This document shows, one piece after another, positions 50,620 through 61,865 of a stretch of DNA of 64,000 nt (position 1 is its first letter; every line of letters begins with the position of its first letter). Both the position numbers and the translations under genes were made by a program. The stretch spans positions 35,823,187 through 35,887,186 of the forward strand of contig NC_088301.1 of NCBI RefSeq assembly GCF_032854445.1, written 5' to 3'. The DNA comes from Liolophura sinensis. Taxonomy: Eukaryota > Mollusca > Polyplacophora > Chitonida > Chitonidae. The notes under the pieces were generated by a model, which saw only the letters and a program-made list of their open reading frames with translations, was not told where the DNA came from and searched no databases.

Positions 50620-51050
50620 TCATGTCAGATTACTAATTTTTAGAACGGTCACTACTCCAAGCTCACATAAAGGGTAAACAGGTCTGATATTGCCAGAAAC
50701 TATTGCCTTTAAAACATCTAATCTCCCTCTTTTCCGGGCTATCTGCTCCTTCGCCTGCTTAACCTCCATGAGAAGAGCATTTCCCAAAACAAGCTGTTTG
50801 CGAACTTTATTCCCTTGGTCCCTCGACAAGGCAGCCCTCTTAATATCAGCATTTGTTTGACTCCCTGGTGACATTTGTGGTATGGTTGTTTCTGCTTTTG
50901 ATTCCGCCTCTGAAGAGTTTTGCATTTCTTGCGCAGCTCCTCATACTTGTTACGGACATGTTTCAATTCTCTGTGACCTGTGAACAGTGCCCCGCTGGTT
51001 CGCTTTCGTGTCGCACCCCTCCTTTTACTAGGAAAGTTCATTTTTACCAC
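50620..51050 (-). pseudogene. frameshifted basic coiled-coil ORF, probably transposon-derived
   Basis: Two overlapping minus-strand frames look like one broken gene: MVKMNFPSKRRGATRKRTSG and ELKHVRNKYEELRKKCKTLQ in one frame, then ALLMEVKQAKEQIARKRGRL and DVLKAIVSGNI in another, shifting near 50925. A basic coiled coil followed by a KLISG-like segment is common in ORFs of mollusc and cnidarian mobile elements. I do not recognise the family. Confidence 0.3.
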
Positions 51051-51419
51051 AAGTAAATCAGGATCTGATGATTTAGACGGGATCTGATGATTTAGACCGG
51101 ACAGCTCTCGTAACCACTAGACTCTACAGGTGATGATAGCCTCATATTATCCTGTCAACCAACTTCCCTTAATTGCCTTCTTTTCTTCTCACGTACTTGC
51201 TCACTTTTTCTCAGTTTTGTGCGTTTCGTTCTTTCCTCTCTGTTATCTCAGTTCGTGACTGGGATATAGAACGTCATTCTTCGCTGTCTCTCTTTCTCCA
51301 GATATTTCTCACCTTCTTGCGCTTTTTTCCTCTCCCGGTACGCTTTCTGCTTTACTTTTCCCCATATTTCTAGAATTATACATTGGGCATTTTAAATCTA
51401 AACTATTTTAAGTTTCAGG

Positions 51420-52720
51420 CAGAAGAAATGTACGTTACCACAAGTGTAATGTACGTTACAGCTGATAATATGGAATCTAGTCTGGTTTTATGCGTTATAG
51501 TCTGCTCTTATGCGTGACATCTATTTTGTAATGGTCCTTCATTACACATCTGTTATATGGAAGGGTAAACCAGTACATTATCAAATGATTACAGATGGAT
51601 AAAGGTTGTAAAAATATTATCTAATTTGAAAGAAATCGCACCGGTTTAACAGAAAATTATATGTATTATTTCAAAAAGCAACCAAATTGTTTCGCTGGCT
51701 ATGTAGACCTACTAAATAAATTCATATTATCAAAAGGAGAAAATATATGTTTCTCTACTCAACATAATTCTAACCCGCTGTTTTTTATCAATGCAAGTTC
51801 TAAGCCCAGGTAGTTTTTATGAAATGTACATTACTAATGGTAACGTACATTTCATGGTTTTTGAACAGTTTCAGTGTACGTAAACATCACATTACATGTC
51901 TGCATCATTCATTCTTGTAACTCGTGTATCTGTGTTTTTTACTCATCAGTTTTTGTAACGGGAGTTCTGTATATTTGTTTACACTCCAAACATTTACTTA
52001 CCAAACTTAAGCGATTTCTTGTACATTTATTCGAACGTGCCAGTGCATTGCCGTCATCAAATCCTTCCGACCACGTGGTAAATAAAATTAGAGGCGTGTG
52101 CAAATCATTTAGCGTTATCATGTGTCTACAACGGTTAATTTCGAATCCAAGGGTAGCGTACATCACCAAAACGTACATTACATTCACATATAAAGCATTC
52201 GATAAAGTAACAACAATTATCAAATATTACTTGAACAATGATATCTTTGTACGGCAAGTTTAAATGGCAAACACAAAATAATGGAGATTTTGTTCGTTTT
52301 AGGGGGAGTTTGGTGGTAACGTACGTTAATCCCTTAACCACACTGGGCGATACTCTTAGAGAAATACGCCTTTTGGAAGCAAGAAGCCAAAAGGATTTTC
52401 ATAACAAAAGTTATTAGAGATCATAGAAACTTTGACAACAGAAAGATACTGGCAGAACGAGGTTACTGTATGGCAGATTCGTTCTGAGCTCGATCTATCG
52501 CGGGCTATTAAATTTCAATTTCCAATTTAGCCATTTGGCGACATGGATATAGGGCGCAGCTGCGAAAAAACCTTGCTCCCTCCTGGCATTTTACAAACTC
52601 CTTGATACATGAAGTCAAAATAATAAAGAAATAATGATAACTAAACAGAAATTATCATAGTTTATTTGTACTAAGTTTAGCACTGCGTCTGTCGACAGTA
52701 ACGTACACGTTTCACATTCA
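51420..52720. repeat. cluster of GTAACGTACATT-type motifs
   Basis: Variants of GTAACGTACATT or its complement occur near 51429, 51447, 51824, 51845, 51876, 52158, 52172, 52313 and 52697. The pair at 51824-51855 (AAATGTACATTAC, then GGTAACGTACATTT) forms a hairpin. No coding exon is supported in this interval. Confidence 0.6.
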
Positions 52721-53150
52721 ATTTCTGAGCTTTTTCGGCAGAGGTTTATATGTTTTTATGTCGATTCCGACTAGAGCTCTACAAAACGTATTTGAGGGGG
52801 TGATGTGACTCGACGCAGGGTTGAAAAGATGATCCACAATGCTTGTCGACTTTTTTTCACCTATTTAATGAGAATGAGTGATAATGGTAGATGCTGTAGA
52901 ATAAACTTATATTTGCTTGACGAAAAGCATTCTATAATAGTGTTAGTTTGACCATATTGTTTTGAAAACGTATATGTACAGAGTTCATGAGAAGAAAGCT
53001 GTTAAATCCGATTACCCGACAGGGATATGTTTTGATGGCAGGTTTCTATGTGGCAAACGAAGTCGCACTATATTCTAATTCTCGTCAACAAATATTTAAC
53101 ATCACGTTTTTAAACTGTCGAACATGTTTTATTAGTTAATTAAGACAACG
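52721..53150. other. gene-free sequence
   Basis: No exon, RNA gene or bounded repeat is visible. Confidence 0.4.
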
Positions 53151-53226
53151 GGGCATTTGTCCGCCAGAGTTCTTGTCCAAAGGGCTTCTGCCCGCGGGGC
53201 TTTTGTCCGCCGGTGCTTTTGTCCTG
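53151..53226. repeat. tandem repeat of GGGGCTTTTGTCCGCC
   Basis: About four imperfect copies of an 18-19-base unit: GGGGCATTTGTCCGCC, a diverged AGTTCTTGTCC copy, GGGGCTTTTGTCCGCC, and GTGCTTTTGTCC. Confidence 0.85.
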
Positions 53227-53886
53227 GATTCCTGGAATATAACGCTAGCGGTAAGTTTTTCAGAATGTACTGTTTTAGGTACATGGGAGACTACTCCGGT
53301 GATGTTGCTACTACATGTAGGATGATATACGTACCAAGCATAAAACTTCACAGTTCTCGTTAATAACCTGGTTCGAAACACCATGGCTACCTTTGTTGTC
53401 GCCACATGTAAAGACCACTGCAGCTTTTATTTGTTCTTGTCTCTTTTTTTTCTACCTGGAAAACACAATTTCTCAACAAAACGTGCAAAATACCTTATTT
53501 TGGTCACATAGTCTTTTTCAATTGAGCTCTCTCGGGTTTCATTGTGGGCTAAGACAATATCAGGATATGTTTGTTAAGTGTTCAGTGATTTTGGCCTGAA
53601 TTCTTCTCCGTTTTGTCAAGTAAGATATATTCTAGACTAGTCTGTTCAGTTTAATGTAAGTAATGTTGTTGTTGTTGTGGTCCTGGCACATTACTTTAAG
53701 ATATGTGTAAGGTAAGCAAGAAATTATCGTGGTAGAAAATAAAGTAAGAGAGTGAAAATGAACTGAGCTTTGAAAGAGTTGGCTTGGAATTAATTTATCT
53801 TGCCCTTTAAATAGGAACAATTTGCCTCTTGACTAGTTCAAAACTTGAAGCTTTGGTGTTGAACGAGCCGACGACCCCAACGAAGT

Positions 53887-53930
53887 CAGATTTCCCACAA
53901 CACAACCAGAGTTGAGTTGTGGGAAATCTG
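53887..53930. repeat. 15-bp perfect inverted repeat
   Basis: CAGATTTCCCACAAC at 53887-53901 and its exact complement at 53916-53930 flank a 14-base loop. Such a stem would fold well in RNA. No neighbouring gene explains it. Confidence 0.9.
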
Positions 53931-56300
53931 CCGGGCCAACATCGAAGAACCAGAATTCAAAGATTTCCCGCAATTCTTTGCGATCGTCCGAAACACAGAC
54001 GAAACAGAAACGGCTCCTAATATTATAAAATTATTGCCCGACTTTGGCCCAATATCGAAGCGCCTTATCTGATCTTCAAATATTGGACCAGCATAAAAAC
54101 GATTCTGGTGGAAGTTGTGGAAAGGTTATTTTGTTCCTACCAGCATTGCTGTTATTGTCCTCAGTGTTGTTTGGAAAACTGTAATACTTTAACCTTAATC
54201 GACCTCAGTTTGCTGGTCTACTGATTTATCCATACTGTAGGGCCTACAAGTAAAATCAGTGTGAATTTAAATGTAACATATCTGAACTCATGTGTTATAG
54301 CCAATCTTTGTCGATTCAGCACACTTTTAATCCTAAAGCCAACCGCAGTCGAACAACATTTGTTGCCGAAAACAGGATTTACTGGCCCGGATTCAAGATC
54401 TTCTGTTACCTGGATCACGCAATCCCGTTTTCGAGAACAAATGTTTATTAAAGAAAATAAAAAGTGGTCAAATAGGAATACTTCATTCTCTACAGCAGTT
54501 CCATATGTAACAATTGCCACATTTTTTCATACTATAACGAATAATTCATTTATTCTTTGTATATAGACCAGCGATATATTTCGGTACCAAAGAACAACTA
54601 ATTTTTAATGTTCATATGACCGAAATCTACAAATGGACTGGTCAGTTGTAAAATTTTGTAACAACTAAATTATACCACGAAATACATCCATACTGTGAAG
54701 ACGTTGAAAGATATTTTCTAATGGTATATCGTGCCACATGCAATAATCTTTTCGTTCTATAACATTACTGTTTTATATCATGCGCAACGCTGAAACAAAG
54801 TATATATCTGCACTGATACAAAAAAAAAGTTGCAAATAATAGGGATGGATATGGATTACTGAAAACTGTGCAATCTGTAATTAAAATTTAGAAATTAGAA
54901 ACCTTCTAAAAGCCCCCATTTTTGGTATTGACCCACATACAAAATGTAGATGATATGTTGTACTGGTGTCACAGTCGAACTGCCGGTCTTTTCTGTGATC
55001 AGATTGTGTGTCTTCTTGCCCCTGTCAAAAGCTGCCACCATCTTTTTAAGCATTCCATGATATCAAGGTCAGATGCATCCTGCATTTTAACATAAGAAAA
55101 AATAACATCTGTCAATTTGTTAATTCTAGCGCAAACATGATCGAATGATTATCACTTAATGTCATATTGGCAGTATTTCAGTCAGATCCTGGCGAAAGGT
55201 GTTACATAATATCGGAGTACACTTGATTGAGGCTTTCTTGTAACACAAGCCATCTCCCGAGAAAATGGTCCGACACTTTCTGAAAGATCCATCCGTTTTT
55301 TGATGACGTTTGTCACAAAAGCGCCACCTGCCGTGGACAAGGGAGTATAATGATGAATGAAATCAAAAGTTTATTTTACGTTGGTGACAGATGGGGTTAA
55401 GTTACAAGCTACAATTTGCCGTTAAACAAAAACACAAAAACGCGTGTTTTTACTTTTGACCTGTTTCGTGTTTAACCGTAAAATGTACTATTAAGCCTGC
55501 CATGCCTGAAAAATATGTACATCAGGGGAAGTGTTTTCTGGATGTTTGTTTCACAACGCTAACGTTTATTTCTATGAATATATACGTTCGCTGACTTCAC
55601 CGCAATATGTGTGGAACACATAAAGGCGCTATAGTAATTTCGAAATAAAACTCTACCGACCTTTTTTTCACAACGCTAGTATTTTTTCATAATTGATGGT
55701 GATTTATCCCAAATCATTAACTTTTAAAAATAAACGCGTCCCACTTTTTTCTGTGTACATCCGCCGTAGAACTGAATGTGTGGATTAAAAATTCAACACT
55801 GTCTTTAAACATGGAACTTTGGTCTACAATTATTATCAGATACATCTTTACCAACACAAAAAGTATTTAGCCAAAGAAAAAAAACCCGCAAAGATTCGAA
55901 TTCATCCTTGGAGTAAACCCTGTTGGACAGTTTGACTTGCTTAGTTTACTGTACTACGGATGCATGAAAGACTACTGCAGAAATACGGATTTTAAAGTTG
56001 CCAAAGTATGACAAAATTGATCACATCATAAAGTTTGTTTTTTACTTATGAAAACAAAGCTTAAAAGCACGTAGCAATACACGCAAGCCTAAAGTTTTGA
56101 CAGACATATAGCTGATCAACTACATCACGTAACAAAGAAGATATATAAACCATTTCTTGCCAAAAAAAGTATAGATCAATGAATGCAATACCTGAGATAT
56201 GTGCTAAAGTAACATATTTTCAAGTAATTTAACTTCCATGTTCAGTTGGTTTTGTTGCCCCGGTTGCAGTGAGATGATACCTAGCTACCCCTATATGGTA
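53931..56300. other. gene-free sequence
   Basis: No coding exon supported. A direct repeat CACAACGCTA occurs at about 55551 and 55670. Short open frames on both strands near 54218-54566 overlap each other and have no known domain. Confidence 0.4.
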
Positions 56301-56307
56301 TAACGCT

Positions 56308-56365
56308 TTTTGAAATAAAGTTGAGTACGGCGAAAAACGCCAATCAAATAAATAAAAAAAATATA
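56308..56365 (-). mobile_element. short SINE tail fragment
   Basis: AAGTTGAGTACGGCGAAAAA and CGCCAATCAAATAAATAAA match the 3' end of the full-length SINE read on the plus strand (GAGTACGGCGTAAAACACCA). Orientation by that comparison would be plus for the tail order; strand is given with low certainty. Confidence 0.55.
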
Positions 56366-56917
56366 TGGCACAGGTTAAAGCATGCAGATTTACACAAATA
56401 TCAATGTCTAGCATCAGTCATTAAACTTTTATCGCTCTTTCTCTCCGCCACTGATTTATCTCCCTCCTCCAATCAGGCTTAAATTAAGGTGTGAGGAACT
56501 TAACACCGGACGCTCCCTAAACCAAAGCCGCCTCCCAGGAGTTATACTGCTAAGATTGAAAAATTGGGGCAACATCTCATTAGAATTTTATTTTATGGAC
56601 AAAATTCTCGCGTCTTCTTGCAAGTTTGGATGGAGTGAACAAGAGATCGAACTGCCGAGGCTCTAGGCCTGTTTGTCCTACCACTGGAAAGTATATCGAA
56701 CAATACCTGTCTAAAACAGCTTTAAACGGTCTGGTTTCCTACTGAATGTCTCACCATGGGACAACCAAATCTGTTTCATAACGCCAACTTAATCCCTCGT
56801 TGCTCTGGCAGGAGTACCAAGCTTAATCAGGGTGCTGAGCTTAATATAATAAGAGCTGTGACTTCCTCCATCGCCGGTAGAGGTCGCTCTGGTGGCATAA
56901 ACATGTGTAGGCTGAAG

Positions 56918-56999
56918 ATGGCGGAAAAGTCAGGTGGTTGCTCTCGTCTGACACTGTTCTTGGTGGTATTTGTCTGCATTCTGACTTATTCTCAAGCAG
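56918..56999 (+). CDS. signal-peptide exon of an unidentified secreted or membrane protein (5' exon)
   Basis: ATG at 56918 in a strong context (AAGATGG) opens MAEKSGGCSRLTLFLVVFVC followed by ILTYSQA, 27 residues, and ends in a GTAAGA donor with phase 1. The hydrophobic core LFLVVFVCIL and small residues before the junction make a clear signal peptide. The frame is open upstream to an ATG at 56756, but the Kozak context and signal-peptide length favour 56918; 56903 is a possible alternative. Phase 1 after a signal peptide is usual for extracellular modular proteins. No second exon is recognised in the remaining 7 kb. Confidence 0.6.
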
Positions 57000-59129
57000 G
57001 TAAGAGCTAAAATGTCTTTGATAGACTAATATGTGTGAGGTACAACCGTGAACAGCCTAGATTTATGCCCTGTTCCATGGGAACGAGTTATTCGGGGCTG
57101 GCAGTGATACAGGAGTCATGTACAATCGTCAGTACACTCACCGGTTGTCTGGCTGTCAGAACTTAACTCGGTCGCTTTCATCCTAGAGACAATGAGAGCT
57201 CGTTTGTATTGATGGGTTGGATCATTGCATAGCGTAATGTATATCTGATGTGTGTAAAATTTCTCTCAGAGCAGAGCACACAAATGTAAAAGTTTCTGGA
57301 CGAGCCCTGTCTGTCATGCACTGTAGGCAATGACTGACTTGTACTTCATTTCAAAATCTGTAACAGATCCTGTTGCCTCATAAGTCATTATATGTCATGT
57401 TAAACTGTTGGAAAGACCTCATCAACTGATTGATGTTTTGATAATGTTTCGTTGTGTCAGCTGAACAACCCCAATAAATTAACAGGACGTGTTAAGAAAA
57501 CTTCAAAAGCAACATGTGTGTATGACCGCACGCTCATGTATAAATATACAAATGTACATGAAAAACAGTCAGGCATTGACAGATGGGTTCAAAAGTTCCA
57601 TTGGCAAGATAAGAAGAAAAGAAAACATTTAATTCTGCTTCAATAAATTTTTTTGAAGTACTGATATGACTGAAGTTTTCTAAAAAAAGTTGTTATCAGA
57701 AACAACTCTTAACAACTGAATGTGATGATTAGTAATTTTCTCCCATTTATGAGACATATTGTTAAATGAAGCACATTTTTCACCTTTAGGAGTACATCTT
57801 GACTTGCTCTGAAAAGCCTGAAATACATGTACCCTATATCGTTTTGTAATGTCTTGGTATAGAGTTTTATCATACCATATTCCATTGTATGTTGATGAAC
57901 TTTAGCCTGAATATAAATATTACTATCAATGCAGGTACTTAATATTTACAATGTATAGTAGAAGGGGAAATGGAGCAAATATAAATAATTTTACAATTTC
58001 ATGTTTGTATAAACACTGAGTGCAACTCATTGTTAGCTAGTGTTGGGCATCTGATAGTATATACACGTAGGCTGAAGTGCTTTCTTTATTCATGAAGTTT
58101 GGGGCATAGCAAACTCTGGGCTTGTATGGAATTAGGGCAAATCCAACACGTTTTCAGTCAAAAACTTGACATACAACCTTCATTTTTAAGTTAATTGGTT
58201 TCTTTTAAGTCTTTTATATGGCCATACATGTACATGTAGGTGCCAATAGGTTATGTAGATGACATAAAATATTACATGCCTGCCCAACAAAGATCAAAAC
58301 AGCTAAAGTTGTAAGACCTATGGAACTCTCAGAAACAGTCAACCGTGTTCAGAGCAAAGCCAGATTGTGCTACGACTGTACGCTTTTCTGCTTTAACCAA
58401 GGAGAAGTTGAAGGCTCTGTTTATTTGATAAATCCTGAACAAATGCAATAATACATGTAGTTACATGTACTGTACATGTGAAAAATTTATTTCAAATAAA
58501 TAGATAGAAATAATGTTTAAACTGCTTAACCTTCTGCATCTATATTGATGATTGTACATAGTACACAGATGAAAAACAGGATTTACATAATTTGTTTAAA
58601 ATATCATCTTATTATCAAACATTAATTTTGTTTAAAGATCACAGTAGATGGAAACCAATTTTACATGCACATATATTATCCTTGTTAAAGAGATGGGCAA
58701 AAAAGCTTCAGTAAGCTCTTAATTATTATATTTTAGCAGGCTTACATTATACATACATACAAGGATATGTTTACTCTTGACATGAATGATGCTGTTAATT
58801 ATCCAGTGGATGGCACTGATAAATTAACCCATTACTTTATCCCTGTATTTATATATACTAAATGTATGAATATAGGCATATGTATTGTTTTAGTATCAGT
58901 GTTTCATTTGGCATTTGGTAGAAGTTAACTAAAAGTGGAAACTGTTGGTTCAGCTATCATCATTGATCAAGTTTTTATTCTGAAGAAAGAAACAAGATGA
59001 TGAATGAGACTGAGCGAATGTATAGTAACCTGAATATTTGGGGTTTAGCGCTGTATGTGAATGAAAGCACTCAATGTATACATGCATTGTACAGCTGCCC
59101 TTACTGCCAGATTCAGGTGGTACCAGTGA

Positions 59130-59150
59130 AGTATATATATATATATATAT
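59130..59150. repeat. (TA)n microsatellite
   Basis: About ten TA repeats in the presumed first intron of the signal-peptide gene. Confidence 0.85.
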
Positions 59151-61729
59151 CTTGGGAATCAGTAATATGTATGAAGTGCTGTGTAAATGTTAGACATGCA
59201 AGAACTCGAGATTTCTTCAATGGATAGTGATGGTCCGAAATATTGATCTTGGTGCCCACAGTTTCGCCTTTGTTAGTTTCTATGGTGACCTGGTCAATGA
59301 AGAGCTTTCATTTACCATGAAAAATGTCTTATCTCAGGGCCCGAGGATTGTCTACTTGTATGTGATGGGTTATCCAATGAAACTTAAACATGTTCCTCAG
59401 GGCTGTCACAAACTAACAAGATTTGGAATCTCACCCCTTCTGTATATCTTCACAGGCCATAGCAAGATGAAGAGCAAAAATGTTTTCAGTCATACAGTAG
59501 TGCAGCCTTATCTGTTATCTGTACTGCCTTAGACATTCTCCTGGGAAAAGATATCAGGGAGTAAGGAAAGTGTGAAAAAGTTCCATGAATTCTGGCAAAT
59601 TTAAAGTATTCCTATAAAAGTGACAATTGAAAGGTGAAATAGTCGTTTATGATTTTCTTACAGATGCATGATGTACATATGATAATATGTATGTATAGCA
59701 TGACTGATATATAGATGTAGGTACATGATTTAATTTAATTATGTTTTCTATTTTGTATTTATGGCAGTAATGCAAACATCTTATACTATCAGCACTAGAC
59801 CAAGGAAAATGTTTAGTACTTATCAAGTGTTGGGCATTCCCCCATGCATAATCTGATACCCATCCTAGAAGTGAAATACTGTTTGCTGGCTTGTTCAGTT
59901 GAAATGGATGTTAAATCAAGAAGCAGCATTTTGAGCCTCTCATAATATATAAGATTTATACATGTTGGAACAAGACTATGGTAATGGGTATCCGGGGAAT
60001 TATCCAGAATAAGGAAACATACATGTGAACATGTGTACACTTTAAATCTGTCTTATTGATATTTTTTGTTGTTGTTTATGTTTCACATTGCATTGACATG
60101 TTTGCCAAATAGTACTAAGCTAGTGTCATAATAATAATTATTGACTTAGCTTGGATAGCAGAGTGTACATGTACATAGACTTAGAGAGATGCATTATTCA
60201 GACTGTAATGAAGTCAGGCTTGATCATGGCTCGATTTCCAGGGTATTACAGGAGAGGAGACTATAAGCCCTTTATAGTCTCTGTAACTCAGCTCTTCAGA
60301 GGTGTACCGGGTGTCCCTACATTCAGATGACTTATGGCCACATGGTCCTTTGGCTGTTTCATGTGCTATGGTGTGAAGAAGCGACAGCTTCTGTAATGTC
60401 ACACTTTCTCCGACACCATACCTGCTGCTCTCTCTGGACATCCAGTCAGCCAATGGAAATTTTATCCACTGAGACTGGTAATTGACAGGAAATTGTAAAT
60501 TGGTGTGTACTCGTAGGCTCCTGCAGGGAGTATCAGACTGGCCAAGGGGCTATAAATTTGCCAGGGTTAGACATTATAGTAAGTACATGTATGCAGTGCG
60601 AAGATCGCTTGTAGTCATTTACACAACAGCATTTTTGAGAAATGGAAAACTTTCCAGAAAATTAAACTCCTGTAATTCTTGTCCTGTAGCACGAGATCAG
60701 TCAGTGTCAGTGTTATAACTTGCATGTAGCTATTGCTTTAGGCACTTGATTTCCCCCGCCCAAAAGCAATATCAACTCATTAATTTCACGGCTTAATGAA
60801 ATATTATAATAGCTTAGGAAGAAAAAAAAATCAATTGATGTCAATCTGAACATACTATTCAGAAATGTTACCCAGTTTATTTACATGCACCTTAAAATTT
60901 AGTTTGTAGGAGGAACAAACTCACCCACAAAATGGCATTTAAAATACAATTTTTTTTCGCTTGCTTCAATCCTCTTGCTGCAATGTCGTGCAATGCTCTT
61001 TTTACAGAGTATTGACCTGACCAGAGGTCACATGCTCAAACCCAGCTAACAGTTGTTGTTCTTCAGAAATGAAACTTTTTTCAGCACGGCATTAAACTTT
61101 AATGATGTTAATAAATAACATCATACATATCTACATGTAGACCTGTCGAGTATGGATATAGAAAACTTTTAGCAGTGTACAATGTAATGTGTGTATGAGA
61201 TCATTAGACTGGTGACTCTGTGGAAAGTTGCTGGCCTCCAAAGGTAGCACGATAACCCTTCATTATAGTGAGATGCAATGAATTTTCTTTTTGTCAGGCA
61301 ACACAACACTGCTGGCAAATATAGGCTATGTGAATAATGTGAACTATATACCTCTGTATGCAGGGCATGGGGGTACTGTAGAGTGTAGACACCTATAGAT
61401 ATACAGCAATAAGCATACACAAGTATTTATCTGTATACTAGTGTTTTAGATTATACTTTCTGCCCCACACCAAGATGCAGCCTATCCTTTCACCCTCTTC
61501 TGTGTCAGAAAGAAAAAATACTGTAGCAACAGTGCAAAGTGTAGTTAAGGAAAAGATTTCTCATAAAAATGCTTGTATAGTAGATGTATATGTTGTGGAG
61601 GAATGAAGTGAATTTTTAGGGTTGGTGGGTGCATGTCAGCTGCTTGTTCACATCTTTGTGTAGGCACGTACATTAAGTTTGGTAATTTCATGGCTTTGCA
61701 TAGTTTGCACATGCTGTTTCTGTCTTTGT

Positions 61730-61865
61730 TATTAAATGATGGTTTACACATACCCATGTGCACTTTCCAGTGTGTGTGTTGTTTTTTTGTTGTTGTGTTT
61801 TTTTTTTATTAAATGATGGTTTATATATACCCATGTGCATTTTCCAGTGTGTGTGTTTTTTTTTA
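61730..61865. repeat. tandem duplication, two copies of about 76 bp
   Basis: TTATTAAATGATGGTTTA, then ACCCATGTGCA and TTTCCAGTGTGTGTGTT occurs at about 61730 and again at about 61807. Each copy is followed by a T-rich run. Confidence 0.85.

Noticed and set aside
59227-59532. 101-codon plus-strand frame in the presumed long intron
   Set aside because: No domain and no acceptor or donor in phase with the 56999 donor that I could support.
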